From Panonychus citri (taxonomy: Eukaryota > Arthropoda > Arachnida > Trombidiformes > Tetranychidae), in the NCBI RefSeq assembly GCF_014898815.1, contig NW_026515547.1:868001-932000 (forward strand): DNA of 64,000 nucleotides, written 5' to 3'. Under the pieces are notes generated by a model that made no database searches, was not told the origin of the DNA, and worked only from the letters and a program-made list of their open reading frames with translations. This document shows, piece by piece, positions 10,003 to 25,800 of this stretch. The position numbers and the translations under genes are program-made. Numbering within the stretch: the stretch's first letter is position 1; each line of letters opens with the position of its first letter.

Positions 10003-13000
10003 TGAAAACGATCAAATGGAACAAAATCCAGAAGAGAATAGAAAAAAAAAGCTAAACCGATATTCCAAACAACATGACCGATATTCCAAGACGCAGGGAA
10101 AAGAACAATAAGCCAATCAACACTGATTTATTTCTAGAGATTAAAACAGAGAATCAATTAAAACACACAAGAGACAATTAAATGAAACAAACCTTTTCTA
10201 AAATGTAATCACAATAGCAAAATAAAAAATTAACAATCCAAATCATCAATCAACCATAATCAAAGTAACAAACAGGTAACCAGAAAAATAGTTTAGCAGG
10301 TGCAACATTCACTTCTAATCTCATCAAATTCATGATGCTATCAAAGTGGTGATACAATAAAGGCAGGAAACAATTAAAAATCAACTAAAACCAGAATCAA
10401 ATTAAGAAAAAAAGAAACACAATCAACTAACCCGTTAATAAATTCATCAGGTTTTCATTAAAGGAATCACAAGTTACCCGCTTTTGGAACATTCGAAAGT
10501 GTCTCCATCTGTTGTTCTTTATACTTACTATTAAAAGAAGATAATTAAAAACTGATCAACTTTATTGATGGAGATTGGAAATTTAATCAATCGGATTTTC
10601 ATCCTTCTTTTACTTTTCCTGTTCTCATTACACATTAATCAAATCTGCTAGAATTCAATCTAAAATGATTATAACCAGAAAGGGAGGAAATGAAATACTA
10701 AGTATCATCAATCAATTGTTTCGTCATCTTCATCCTTTTAGCATCATCATCATCATGAGTATCTCTCTCTCTCTCTCACTCACTTTGTAAAATTAACTAA
10801 TCAATTAAACCAATTGATGATCACCAATAATCAATAAAAATACAGTAGGAAAAGAAAGAGTTAAAAGTTTATTAGTAAATCAATAAACAGATCAAATTGA
10901 TTTTCTTTTGTATTAATAATAATCAAATTATATCATCGAATCCAAATTAACATCACAATTAATTATATTATTATTATTTAAAGAGAAAATTTAATTTAAT
11001 TTCTTAAGATTATTAAAGTTAAGTTATTATCCATCTCTCTCTCTTTCTTTCTGATTATGATGATTAAATAGGAATCACCACAATTAATTAATACAATTTA
11101 AACTGTAACAGCTTGTGAATTTATTGTTAATAATCATTTACAGCATATGAATATGAATTTATAATTAAAAATGTAAATTGAATTGCAAATAATTAACTAA
11201 ATTAAATTGAACACTGGAAAAGTACATGATATGAAGATGAACAATTAAACCATGAAACCATGAATATTAAGAGATGATGAGGAAAAAAAATATGAATTAA
11301 ACTTGGAGAAGGGGAAAAGTTTAATCATTTCAAGTCAACAATTAACTCTAATCAACCGGATAGCATGAAGATCAATAATCTAATTACAATTATCGATTAA
11401 TTATAATTAACAAAATTCTATACTGATTATTTTTTGCATTAAGAAATAATAATAATCTTAAATAATTTGATAAATTCCGAGAAAATTTCAAACAATCGTA
11501 ATGAAATTTAATCGAACTAAACTTTGAAAGTTTTTCGAAATTTTTTTAGAACTTTTTTTTTCATTTCGATTTTTTCCTTTCCATATCTTTTGGTACTCTT
11601 CTCGATAAACAATCGATAATCAATTGAATCTAAATTAAGTTAAATATTTAAGTTTCTTAACAAGAGATCAATTCTTTTCAACTGCATAATCAAATTGCTA
11701 ATCAAGTGACCATTTAAATGATGGCAAATATTTGATCAGAAACAATCGCTTGTATTGGTGAAACTTGAATTTTATCCCAACAATTTAACTAATAGCAGAT
11801 AAAACAATTGTATTACTATTGTTATAATAATGTTATACAATCACAATTGGTATTAAATGTTAACAAGATTACATTTGATTCACACGTTTACCTGAATTCA
11901 AAGATGATCATATTAGATATAAGTTTTTTCTTCCTTTTATCCAGCTAATAATATCTAGCAAACAAAGTAATACACATTTGGGGGTGGCAAAAGGATGAGG
12001 ATGAAGATTAGGGTGATGATGAGAGAGAAAGAGAGAGAAGGATAAATTGTGAAATCGATCTGAATTCTGGAACCATGATCATGCTCAATACTCAGAGAAG
12101 CAAGAAATTCACCGAAAGAGAAAGAAATCAGACCAATGATGAAGATGATGGAAGAGAAAAGAAAGTAAAAAAGAGTAACATAGTAAAAGGATGATGAAGA
12201 AGATGGCGCTTTCTCTCTTTAATCATTATCATGTTTATGCTTTTTCATCTTCTCCCACCGCCACCACCACCTCCTCCACCTCCTCCTTCATCTTCCACCT
12301 CCCTTTCAACCTCTTGTTGTTATCATCTCTCTTTCTCTTATTTTCATCCCTTTTTCTCCTGCTTCTGAACAAGAAACTCCTGAACACAGATAACTCAGAA
12401 TTAAAATGTTTCTCCTGAATTTCATGTTATCTCATGTTGAACTTTTTTCTGCCCTGTGTGTGTTTCCCAGTGTAAATCTTATGTGATCACCTAAGCCACT
12501 AAATTGTACACACACACATACACACAAACAACGAACAGATATCGAGCTCAGAATGCTCAGAATCTTTTTTTCCATGAAAATAGTTAATATTATTCATTAT
12601 CATTAGAATTTTTCTCTTTTCTCCTCATCCTTTTATTTCCCTCATCTGATGAAAAAAGAAAAGACTTTTTTTCGACTAATCTTTTCAGTAACTTTATCCT
12701 CATCTTCATCTTTCACAACAATCATTTCATCATCTCCATCTTCATCTTAATAATAATCGTAATTATCATCATCCTCATCTCTAGACAAAATATATTATAT
12801 ACATTTTTTTTTCTTCTTTTCTCCGAGAAAAGTTTAATTCGTGATCAGTGATTTAAATACCAACCACACACACACAACAGCAACAATTAAAACCAACCAG
12901 GATTATTTCAATTTCCAAGAGGATCACATTGATTAACTTAATTGTTACTAAATCGTTCAACATATTATAATCTAATTCGTATCAAACTGAATTAACCGTA

Positions 13001-14641
13001 ACAACGAAATCAACGAAAAGAAAAAAATTTTCTTCTTCCTTCCAATGATTCTAATTGTGCCAAAGTAGGAAAAAGATTATCAGATTGAGAGAGCGAGAAA
13101 GAAAGAGAAACAATTAAGCCAACTAATCTACTACTAATTACACAACTATCTTTACTAATTTAATTACAAAACAATTAATAGGAAGATAACAATTAGTACA
13201 AGAGAAAAATAAATATAATTTTACCATTTAAAATCAACTAATAACAATCATCACTCCCGAGTGTTAACCTTCAATTCAATTGAATTTGTTTTGTTTTTCC
13301 CTCGTTGTTTCAAATTGTTGACAATCAAATCAGCCCCCAAATCTAATCACAATCAATTTAACTCACTCAAAATCATTAGAATTATTATTATCATTATAAT
13401 CCTTCAATCAATTTTCTGGTATAAAATAAAAAAGCAAAAAACGTTAATCCAATTCAATTGCAACTAATAACAAAGTGTTTCCAATTAATCACAACAATAA
13501 CAACCAACCAAAATAATAATAACATAATAAACCAATAGGATAATAATATTATCATCATCATTTCATCATCTTCATCAACTTCATCAGTGTAACTGTAAAC
13601 TTTACATGGATAATTTAAACTGAGAAGGAAAAAAAAAATTTTCTCATCAAAATTGTGAGACACAAAATCAGAATCACAATTTAGTTCATAAGGATAAATA
13701 CAAACAACAATCAAGTGTTAATTTTTAATCATTATTATCATTATTAATTCAATTGTTAGTTTTTACGATCTATCATCATAATCATTTACAATTGGATTAT
13801 CAATTTAACATGAACTGAATAAACATCGTTAATAATAATAATAGAATCATAATTTTGTTTCTCAAAGAAGAAGTGAACAAGTAAAAAAAAAAAAATTCGA
13901 AAAAAACTTTTTCCTCCAAGTTTCGAGTTCTAAATTTCGAGAGAAGAAAAAACAAATTATTCTATCATCAAAGTGACCATAAAAAACCATCAACAACAAT
14001 TTAAATTGTTACCAGCATAGTGATGAATCAATGAATGATAATAATAAATATAATGAAAAGTTAATTGTTACCCAACAGAAAAAAAATTAAACCTCAATGA
14101 CAACAAGTCTTGAAATAAAAAGTTAATTGTTTCAATTGATTGTTGATTAGAGACAAAGTGTTTTATGGATTAAAATTAATTGTTTTCCCAAATCTTATTT
14201 TACATTATGAATAAATTTCTAATCAAATTGTTACCAATGGATAGGAACCAATTAATAATAGAAATGTTTAATTGTGAATCAGTTAATTCAGTTAAAATAG
14301 TTCTCTTATTGTTATCAATATATTCATCATCTTCATTGTTATCCTCATCTTCATCTCTATTGTTATCTTTAGTATCATTGTTATCCCGATCATTATCATC
14401 ACTAATATTATCATCTTCATCAGTAGCCTCATTATCATCATTGTTATCTTCAGGTTTATCATCATTTTCATCATCAAAAGCATTATTATCATATGGATCA
14501 TCATTATCATCATCATCATTAGTGAATGTTTATTGTTATTATCTTTATAATTGGTGGTGTCAATTGCAATGTTTAAATCAATTGTGATCAAATTAAACCC
14601 AAGGTTATTACATTTACATTTATTACTATTATTATATTACA
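10003..14641. other. Non-coding region upstream of integrin copy 2
   Basis: This 4.6-kb region lies between the minus-strand integrin start and the next plus-strand candidate start. It is AT-rich with ATC/GAT triplets, short CT runs (about 10760 and 11035) and CA runs (about 12510 and 12866). Open frames at 12191-12418, 13261-13714 and 14180-14591 are made of triplet repeats or lack any domain. The stretch from about 14290 to 14540 is almost pure ATC-type triplets and probably lies in the 5' UTR or promoter of the next gene. Confidence 0.6.
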
Positions 14642-14771
14642 ATGAGTGTCCGTCGTGTCCGAGGCTCATTTCGAGGCTCACTCCGACGGTACGGAAGTGC
14701 TGAATCTTCAAGGAAAACAATTAGACATCATAGTTGGATGTACAGGGACGGGGAGTGGAGAATCGCTTACG
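14642..14771 (+). CDS. Probable first coding exon of an unrecognised gene (5' exon only)
   Basis: This 130-bp island has balanced composition in very AT-rich DNA. It reads ATG through 43 codons plus one base, then a consensus donor G|GTAAGTAG. An in-frame TAA lies upstream at about 14594, so the ATG is a credible start. The peptide begins MSVRRVRGSFRGSLRRYGSA and ends SWMYRDGEWRIAYG, counting the Gly codon completed by splicing. It is rich in Arg and Ser, has no signal peptide and no domain I recognise. CGA, CGT, CGG and GGC codons set it apart from the surrounding triplet repeats. The exon leaves phase 1, and a candidate acceptor at 32228 with two leading bases fits that phase. It could instead be an alternative 5' exon of the SLC4A11-like gene about 31 kb downstream on the same strand, but nothing in the sequence proves that. 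Function unknown. Confidence 0.55.
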
Positions 14772-16504
14772 GTAAGTAGATATGGAATTTAAATTAATAT
14801 TCTAGAAAAATTTTCTGTCAGAATTTATCAACAACAACATTCTCTTAATATCATTAACCATTGGAACTGAAAAAAATTGCATAAAATTCTGATTATCACC
14901 ATGAAAATTATCTTTATCTCTTCTAATTCATATTGAATAATTTAAACTTTTCTACACCAAAGTTGATAGTCGTCTCTCTGTTTCGTTTTTTTTTGTTTGT
15001 TTGTTTGTTTGTTCTGGAGGAAAATTTTCTCCACCATTTCATCAATATATTATCACTGTTTCATGTGCATGATCAGCATCATGCTACCTGAGAGACTATG
15101 AGTCAGAAACAAGAAATAATATCTTTTATCTTCATCATTTTTTCATCTCAACTGTTGATGAAAAATTCAATACCATTTTATTGTTATAGTTGAAATATAT
15201 TGTCTAAGGCTTTTGTTTTTCACTAAGTAATAATATTTACATTAGTTTTTCATTTTCATCATGTTCATGGTATCAATTTTTATCTCCATGATATATATAT
15301 TATCATTAATATTATCTCTTACTCACAATCTCAATTCATATTATTTTAAAATATTATCATGTTGTTGTTTCATGATGAAGATGAAGATGAAGATGATGAT
15401 TATAATAAGTAATAATAATAATAATATCGTGTCTGAATTATTTTCATTTTCAACGGTTATGATTTGTAATTATTTTGATTTTGAGTTGAATTTTTTTTTC
15501 TATCAAATTCCTCATGAAATTTATTCATGAATCAACCTGAAAATTTAACATTAATATGTAAATATTAATGTTATCGGTATCATGATGATGATGATGATAT
15601 AATTCTGATAATATTATTAAAATGGATAAAATAATATGGTCTAATCATAATTGGTTTGGATGATGATGATGAGGATGAGAAGAAGGCAAAAAAGTTCTGG
15701 TACTGGATCAAATTCTGAATTGAAGATTAATATTAATATTCTGGATTCTGGGTTGATGATGAAGATGATTATGGTTCTGATATCAAAAATTATAAAAGAT
15801 GAAGATGAAGATCTGACAAGAGAGATGAAAAAAAGAATATGAAAAATAGTGAGACAAGTGACAAGTATTTTTTTTTCTCCTTCTACTTTTGGATATTGAG
15901 TGCTAACGAATCAGTAGAGTAAATTTTCATGGGAAAGAATCGATAGAACTGAATTACGATAAAAGAAAACTTATCATGAAGGAGTAAAGATGATTAAACT
16001 GGGAGGGTAAAAAGGGAAAGATGATGGTGATGGTGATGAAATCAATATGATAAAGATGAAGATGTCAGAGAGAGAGAGAGAGAGAGAGTTTGTCAATGGA
16101 TGAGAATGATTATCAAGATGATAAAGGGAGATGGAAGATAAACTATTGGTTATTATTGACAAGGTTTTCAGATAAGATAGTGGGTGGTATGGGAGAGAGG
16201 GAGAGGATGATATTGTAAGATGATGCTGATGAAGACAAATGTTATATTCTCTCTGAACTTATCTTATCAATAATACAATATCTAATTGAGTTACCTGAGT
16301 TTTTTCATCCCCTGGTATATATTTATACCCAATGAGAAAGAAAAGTTCAAGATCTGAAATTGAAAAGGTATATCAGGTTAAAGAATCAGGATAAGATGGG
16401 AAGAAGAAAGTAAAACTCTGAGACTTTCTAATTCTCTTTCTCTATTCTTTTTTTTCTGGAGGGAAGACAAAGAGGAAGATGATGCTGATCAAGATGATAT
16501 TATT

Positions 16505-16505
<1 letters not shown>

Positions 16506-16534
<29 letters not shown>
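16506..16534. repeat. (GA)n microsatellite
   Basis: A perfect GA run of about 29 bp. A shorter one (about 22 bp) lies at 16067-16088. Confidence 0.95.
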
Positions 16535-16538
<4 letters not shown>

Positions 16539-19500
16539 TAAAATTTTACAAGAGAGAAAATATCGACTAGGATGAAAAGGAATAAGATGAGGAGGAAGAA
16601 GGAAAATGTCTCGAGGAACCTTTTCGATTGATGGAGAGAGAAAAAAGTTCCAAATTTTTTTTCTTTCGTTCATCAATTGAATTGAGTTTTTTTTCCTACA
16701 GAATAGAAGATGAAAGAAGATGGGAAAGAAAGAAGAGTAATTTTCTCTTTCTCTTCTGTTCTTTTCGTTACTATCATGTAATCATCATCATTATCATCTT
16801 ATGAATTATTATATAACGTTGAAGGGAATACAAAATTTCAACGAGTTAAAAAGGAAGAAGAAAAAATCTCAAAAGTAAGTAGCAAAAAGATTGATATAAG
16901 TTCATGGATAAGATGATGAAAAAATGATGATGATCATAAAAGGAAAGGGGTAATTGTATTGGCTTTCACCATGAAGATGATTTCAGTAAGAAAGGTACAA
17001 TTGACTGAGAAACGAAAGCTATTAATTTGTAAGAATAACAATTTCCAGGGAGAAATGAATATAAACTCATTGGCACTATCATGTTACTCAGTTTTCTTGG
17101 TGAACTTTTTTTTTTACTGAGACGATTTAACTTTCATCTATTAATATTTGATTATCATGTTGATCCATTGGTTGAATATTTATATTCCTATTTCATGAAA
17201 CATTTGATATGCACATTGAACATTTTATTGATTCAGTTGTTTGCATCTTCTAACTGTGAATCTTAAGAAATCAAAGGGGAAAAGTGAGATGGAAATTCAG
17301 AAAGAAAACCGATTCCTATTGAATCGTTACATGAATTACATGAGAATTGGTGAACGTAATAATAGTAGGACAAATAAATAGTAAGAGTGGGAAGAGATGA
17401 TGATGGGAGTGGGAATGAATGAAAGGGAAGAGATGAAAGAAAAGGAAGACAGAAAAGATAAAGAGAGGGAGAGAGAGAAAAAATAAAGAAAGGAAAAATT
17501 GGAGAAAACGAAGTAAAGAAAAGAATGAGAAGAAAAAAAATTGAAGAAATAGAACCAATCTTTTCCAAATAATATTGATCGAATGAGGAAGATGAAGATG
17601 AAGATGAAAATGATGATGATGATGGAGAAAAAGATGAGGTAGAGAAAAAAAGTCCTCTCACATTCTGCTACTTGATTCTGATGCTTTTCGATGCTGGTTC
17701 AGCTTTTATCCTTTTTCTCTTCACCATCTTAACCGACTCTCATCTTTCATCTTCTCTCATCATCATCATCTTCGTTGTCTTCGATTATATCTATTTAACT
17801 TTATCTTCCTAATCTCTATCTTTCATCTTTCTCCTCTTTCTATTCCATCAATTAATACTGTATTAGTTTCCATGGTTATCAGTTTGTATCATCATCTTTT
17901 TCATCCTACTCATCTTTGTCTTCACCATTCTTATTATAACGATTAGATGATGATGATGTAAACAAGATAATTGCATCAGTGAGAGATAGAGAGAGAAAGT
18001 GATCAACAGAAATGAAAGAGATTTTTTGCTCTTTCTTTCCTTTTTTATCATCTTTCTACTCAATCAAATCTGATTATGAATTTAAATTATCACTACAATG
18101 GTGTTACATTTGTATCATTTGTCTAAGGATGAGGAAGATAAACTTTGTAGATTAAGATAATTCAAAGGTTAACTTAAGGTTAAAAGGCTAATCAATTGCG
18201 AAGTACATTTGAAGGTTGAATGAAAAAAAAACAAACCTAATCAGAGTTACAATTGATTGAATTGAATTAATTCATCAAATCAGATTAAATTCATATGAAT
18301 GAATTTATCATCCTCTTTTTCCTCCTTCTCCTCCTCCTCCTCATCTTCATCCTCTCTTCCTCATCATCAACAACAACTAAATGAACATCCATCCAATCCC
18401 AAAGCTCTGACCAGAATCATTTTGATTCATTAATGTTATTTGTTTGTGTTTTCAGTCAATTGGATACTTTTTTTCTCGGGATCATGGTATTGAATTTCCA
18501 TGAAATCTCACTGATTTGATATGCAACGATAATTATAATAATCATGCAGAGAAAATAAAGTTTAATTTAATTCCAATGGTTAGGATAGTTCAAATTTCAT
18601 CGCAATGAGAAAGGTTTGTAGATGATAATGATCATGGAGAGAATGTGAAAGAATCATCATGAAATAAGATGAAGATTAAATATGAAGATGGCGAAAAAAG
18701 ATCTGCGAAAATGATGATAAGCAATTTGATACAGAATAAGATGAAAGATTCTGACAAAACATGAAGATACAGAAAGGAAAAGTCATCATCATCATCATGG
18801 TAACTCAGAATCAGCCAAGAATCGGGGAAAAAAGCAAAGGAAGGAAAAAAAAAGATTGAGCCAAACAGAGTTGAGATAATTGTTATCCTTTGGGAATTGG
18901 GTTGACCATTGAATTGTAATTTTGTCATTGACCAAGATGAAGATGAGGATGGATGATGATGATGAGAAACATATAGACAAAGATAATACATTAAAAGACA
19001 CACACACACATATTCACATATAAACAGCGACTGGAAAACAATCTCATGATATTAATAGGCAGTGATGGTTAGTTGCTAGTCGGTGGGTTTAAGACTTTAC
19101 ACTTTGGGTTAATGATATAACAGTAAAGTAATTGAGCTTTTTACCAAGTTAATAGCTGAAGCTAATAACATCTCATCTAATATAATATCAAATGTAACAC
19201 TAACACTTTTTATCATTTGATGAAATCATGTTAATGTTTTCGAGCCAGTTACTCAATTTAAAGAATGAGAGAGTAAGAAGAAAGATTCATTTTCACTCTC
19301 ATTATCATCATCATCATCATCATCTTCTTCCATCTCCATCATCTAATCTTCATCTTCTCTCTCTCTCTTTTGTATCTCTTTTTATCCTTTTTTCTTCTTT
19401 ATCTCCATCATTTCCCACCTCGTATCATTTATCATTCTCGCTATTGTTTATTATCCAGTTTGTGAGATGGAACAAAAAAAGACAAAAAGGAAAAGAGAGA

Positions 19501-22500
19501 GAGTGAGAAAAAAAAGTTCTAAATCTACTGATGAGATTTTAAATTGTTCCCCATTAACCCATATAATCAGAAATTTTGATTAACGTTGATTGTCTTGTAT
19601 TGATTGTTATCACCAGTAAAGACTTTTCCATTCCCTTTGGTGATACTTATGGTCAGAATAACATCTCACTTTCCACCTCCTTTTATTACACCTTAACAAT
19701 ATTAACTTTTCACTCTCATGATATTGATATACTATCGATATAAACAACAATGTATATCGGATATATTTCTGTGTATTTGACTCTGTCTCTGTTTACTATT
19801 TTTATTATCAATCAATTCACTCCCAGTTTCCAATTTCCACCTCAACTTTTTGCTGCTTTTTTTTTACTTTACAATCAACATGATCAAATCCCGTCAATAA
19901 TAAGTAACCCAAACTTACCAATAATATCAACTATAAGTAATACAATAAACAAATCGGTTAATTTCAATGTGTATTTATTGATTATTTTCATGAGATGTTC
20001 ATTGGGAATGATTAACAAACTAAATAGCTCACAGACTGAACCTTTACTAATAATATTATTGATTTAATTGATAATTTCAATCCAAAAATAATCTATTATC
20101 ATGTTTACCTAAACTTGCACCTAAATCTTGAATAAGTTAATCAATCAATCAACTGATTATCATAATTAAATGGTTATATTCACCATTTTAATTTACCAAA
20201 GAGAAAATTTTTTTTTCTCTATTCTTTTTGTAGCAATTAACTAATAGCAAAGATAATTATTAATAACTTATCAATCTGATTAGGATTGAAAATGAAGATC
20301 TGATCAGTGATTTACTTGAACCAGATTAATAATCTAGGATGGTTATGGTTGATGATTGATAATAAATTAATTGTTTACTTGATAGTCAAGTTATTTACTT
20401 GTTTTTTTTGCTTTCTAATAACAAGCTAAAGGTGAAAACTGATAAACAGTTAATCTGATGATAAATAGTTAATTATGATTAGATTGAGATAGAAAAGGAA
20501 ATGAATAAATCAAAATTCAGTTGAGAATCTTTGGTTCATCTTTTAATCATCTTCATGATGATGATGATAATATAATTCTGGTTAAGATGATATGATAACT
20601 TATCTTCATCTTTATCAACTTGATATCATCATCAGCATTGACTAATCTTCATTGAAATAAGATTAACATAAAGATTATGAGGATGATGATTCAATCTCAC
20701 TATCAAATGTTAATCCACATTTACTATTTTTCATCATTCTTATTTCTATGTTGATCATGATAAAAGATAAAATTGAGATTCTCTCCGATTTTCATGTTAA
20801 TATAATAATCTAATGCTCTCTCTCTCTCTCTTGTTCATGATATAATCTGGAATTTCAATCTAGTCTTATACAGGGAATATATCTACATCTCTTTCTCTCT
20901 CATTTCTTTTCTTAGATACTATTATGTGAAGAAGATAAAATATAAACTGAATGACAAATAAAATATTCACCAATCTCATGGTTATCCTTTTCTTCATGAT
21001 TGTCGAAGTCAGAACTGATCAAGAATCGCTGGATAGAAACTCAGAAATGTAATCATAGACTTAAGTGAAGACATGATGATAAAAATGAAGATTCGATGAT
21101 GATTATGGTGATGATATGAGCCATACAATTTGCCTTGATATCTATTCCTCAACAATTCATCCAATTCATTTATCATTATTACCTTTTTTTCATCACCATG
21201 ATCACAGAACCATCAGAATCAGACAAACCAAAAAAAAGGTATTTCTATTACATAAGAAAAGGAGGAAACGTGTTGTCATACAAATGATGATAATCCAACA
21301 TCCTTAATCTAAACTGGATCATCATCATTATCATCATCAAAACGCTCATGATAATGATGATGATTTTTGATGATAACTAATGATATACTTTAATGAGAAA
21401 CGATAATGAAAAGTTGATTGTTTATAATTTTGATGGAAATTTTTTCCATTCATTAAAACAAGTTGATTGGATTAGTGAGATTAGATTAAGTTTCACTTTA
21501 ATGATTAAGAAAATGATTAAGAGCAATTGTTATTATTTTTTTAAGTGTTAATCTGTTGTCGACAGTTTTAATCATAACAGTTAACAAGTAATCATTATGG
21601 TTAACAATTATCAAAATGATTTATCATCTCAACTTGAGGTTTTTCATCATTCAAGTAAATTATATTTTAATGTTTCATCAATTATCATTCATTGAACAAA
21701 ATATTCATTGTTTTCATCATGATGATCATTAGACTGAAAAAAAAACTAATTAATTACTATGAATCTGATGAGAGAGTAACAAAAAATGTGATTGCAAGTG
21801 ATTAGATTCAAACAATTATTATTATTGCAATTCTGATGATTCCAAGTGAAACTATTCAGATGAAATTCAGGTAAATTTATTCTGAGAAATTGTTATTTTT
21901 TTTCTTCTCTTCTTTCATTTCATGATGATGGAAATTCTGAATTTCTCTCTCATTCTGGATTTTATCAGTTTCATCATTCCTCTTGTCAGATAATCTGTCA
22001 AATCAGATTAACTTTGTCCCAATGTGTCTATTTATATGTATGAATAAAACGATTGAGATGATTTAACAACAATAATTGTCATCATTTCAAAATGAGAATC
22101 ACAATCAAATCAAAATCCTGATAATATAATAATATTGACCACAGATCTGATGATGAGTGTCCAGTGTCCACTATCAGATCATTTGATCAGCTCTTTTTTT
22201 TAATCATAAATCCACATGATATTAAATTGTTCAGATAATACAACTACTAAAGGTAACGATTATTATTGTGATTAAAGTTAATCTTCAATTCAATTTCAAT
22301 TTAAAACTTGATTATAATCAGAATTGCCTTTGATATGTTGTTGTTGTTGTTGTCATTAAATTGTGATTGAGTTAAATTGTTTGAAAAGTAAATTAATCTG
22401 ATATAAAAACAATAATAAAAAAAGTTTCAATCGTAATTTTTTTCCACATTCAAGATCAGCTATTCAGTTTCAAGTCTCTGAACTTTTTTTCTGCCGATTC

Positions 22501-22790
22501 TTTTTTTTTGAAGTTATATTATACTTAGAAAGGTGTATTTTCAAGGTGATAGGTGTTCAGGTGAGGGAAAATGTTATTTTCCAGGGAAAAATAACAGGAA
22601 ATTGGAACAAGAATAACAATATCAGAATTTTGTATGAGAATTTTTTTTGCTTTTCTTTACCATCGAGAAGTTTTTTTTTATCTGAATGGTTATTAGATTG
22701 AAATTCAATTTGATTATCATGATAATATTAATGATGAGATGTAGATTTCAGAACGTCAATGGATGGAGACGATATTCAAAGAGATAGGGT

Positions 22791-22792
<2 letters not shown>

Positions 22793-22824
<32 letters not shown>
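22793..22824. repeat. (GA)n microsatellite
   Basis: A perfect GA run of about 32 bp in non-coding DNA. Confidence 0.95.
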
Positions 22825-22827
<3 letters not shown>

Positions 22828-25800
22828 GAGTAAATTCTGAAAAGAAAAGAAAAACATTTCATCTTCTTTTGTGTATATTTTTTTCTCGACTCCTTCGGAA
22901 TTCTGGTGAATATCATGGTTATCCCTTTTTCTCAGTCAATTCCAGTGCTCTATCTTGCTTTTATCTCTTTCATCTTCTTCTTTGACTTGTGTACCATCAT
23001 CATTACCACTATCATCTACTACAAAATCGATCCTCCAATTAGAACATTTAGAGAAGGAAGAAAAAAGATTTTTCTTCTCTTCGATTTTTAATGTTCTATT
23101 ATTTTCTTTCATTTTCATCCTTTATCGCTTTCTTCCTTTCTTTCTTTGTCTTTACATCCTCATCTTTCAGTCCTCTCGTTCTCATCCTTATCCACATCTC
23201 AATCAATACTATCCCTTGATAAATGATCAATCAGAAAATAAAATATTATCCATTCATTAAACAATCCACTCTCATCACATTTTCCCTCCTTCTCCTTCAT
23301 CATCTTGAGAAGGCAAAAAAAAATAACCATTTCTTCAAACTTGAGATTGATTCAATTTCCGTATCAAGTGATACCTGCACCATGAATGATGATGAAAAGT
23401 AAACAAGTGCAAAAGCAAGAAAAACAAAATCTCATTCAAGAATAATGAAAATCTCATCTCATAAAATTCAGAGACTTGATTAACAATAAGAAAACCATTG
23501 AAATTGAATGTGACTGAAAAAAAAATCAACTTATCTTGGTAAACAAATATCTAAATGAATACACTTAATGCTGATTATCAGCATGATGCTCATGAATAAA
23601 TTGAAATCCTGAACGATTATTATTCACATTTAATCTGATTGTGATAAGTGAAGGAAGAAAATAAAAAGTTCAAATCTTAATTGGTCCATGACTTTCATCA
23701 AGTTTTCCTCTATCGACTCAGTTGAGTCCACAATTGGAATTGAAAAGTGAGAGAAAAAAATTTTCATCATGAAAATCAACTGAGTTATTCAGCCAAATAA
23801 ACTGGCAGGATGCTTATGATTAGCAGCAAATGTACACAAGTAGAGAGAGAGAGAGGGTCAAAGGTTAACCTACTGATTTATGGTCAAGATAATATGGAAG
23901 CAGGGAAAGTTAGATGAGAGAGAATGAAGAAAATTATGAAAAGTTCTGACAGAATTGTTGTTTTCCAATAAGACATTATTATGGATAACATATTTTATTT
24001 GATGTGATCATTGAGATTGTTATACAATTTTTGAGGTCATTTCATTTGGTCAAGATGATTTTGATGACCAGTAAGAAAGAAAGGAAAACCAGAAAGCTCA
24101 TTTGATTATTATCATCATTATTGTTATTACTATTTTCCTCTTTTTTCCAAAATAGAGAAAAAGAAGATGAAGATGAAAACTTGTTCTCTCTTTTCTTCCT
24201 CATCCTCATCTTCTGCTTTTAACATCCTCTTTCACTTCATTAGCATCTTCGTCTTTCCTTCCTCTATGGTTTCAATGAGGCGACTCAATTTGAAATTCAA
24301 TTACATTGAAGTTTAGGCTCAAGACTAGAAATTAGGTCATTTTTTCCTCCTACTCTCCTTCCTCTTCCTGCTTTTTTGCCTTCATCTTCATCTTCATCTT
24401 CATCTTTATCTTCATCATAGTTACTCTTGTATTTATTGATAACTGCTGATGCTTGATCTTCATAATACTTTTTCTGGTTTCTATAAGATGATGAAGAGAG
24501 TGAGTGAATGAGAGAGAGAGAGAGGAAAAATTGAACCATTCATGGTAAGTGGTAACAGGCGATTGATTTATTTGGATAATATTTTGTATCTTTTATCATT
24601 TGATGATGATTATGATAGTTGAGCCAAAAATTATCCCAGAAATTTAACCCAGAACTTGAGATGATGATGATGAACCAGAATTTTTCCCTAAAACCAGAAT
24701 AATCATACAGTTTTTATTACCATTTTTTTCTGATAAAAAAAAGTAAAGATGAAGAAGAACAAGAGGAAAAATCATATTTAATATTTTCCATTTTCTGCCT
24801 GGTGTAATCTTACGTGTGATTAGGTCAAATGTTTCAAATTCTGAAACGGAATCATTTTCATGGAGAAACGAATCATAAAAGTCTCTTTTTCTGGCTTTTC
24901 TGAATAGATAATGAAATGCTAGAGAATATCATCTGAATATAAGATGAAGATAAATTAGCTTAGAAATTGATGTAAATATACATTTCTCTTCAAGTCCATG
25001 AAAGATATGAAACATGAACTTCTGATATCCTCTCATGTCCAAAGTGAATCCATCAACCAAATTTATCTTTATCATGATGATGATCATGATGATGGTCATG
25101 TTGATAATCATGATAACCACTATGTAGTTTAGCGTATTGAATATTTCAAATGATAGTCTAACCTCCCATGAGAGTTTCCAAAGTTATATTTCCGGTTGAT
25201 AACCAATGGGAATTGTAGAGTCAGGGATAGAAATCAAAGATTCAAATCATTATCTAAGTGATTTTTGAAACCGATTAACTCATGGAAATGATGAAAAGTC
25301 ATCCAATGTATGTATATAAAAGAGAAGAGGAAAATTGTGAAAAAAAAGTTCCAACGATAATGATGACGATGAAAATGGTAGAATGTCTGAAATGATGACT
25401 AATGATGATTCTGATTCTGATGAAATGAATAATCAATGATGATGGTGATGGTGATATAAATGATGTAGACGAATGATAAAAAATGATGAATGCCAAAAAA
25501 ACTGATGATTCAATGAGAATCTTTAGAAAGGAAGAGAGAGAAAAACAAAATCTAATAAATTCAGTTAGAACTTTTTCTCTATCAGAATCCTCATCAATTT
25601 GATTTTCGATTGTTTTTTGCCTTCTTTTTCTCATTTCCGACGAATCATCTTGAACTTAATTCTTAAAGATTTGCTAACAATCAAGAATTCAATTCAGAAG
25701 AAAACTGAAATTTCATAGATAATTTCAATTAAGACTTTTATTATTATGATTCCAAGATAAATACTAACATTTAGAATGATAGAGTTACAACCAGCATTGG

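Noticed and set aside
14180..14591. A 135-codon Ser/Leu-rich frame before the orphan exon
   Set aside because: Coded by ATC triplets, with a Met/Ile-rich shadow on the other strand; no domain.
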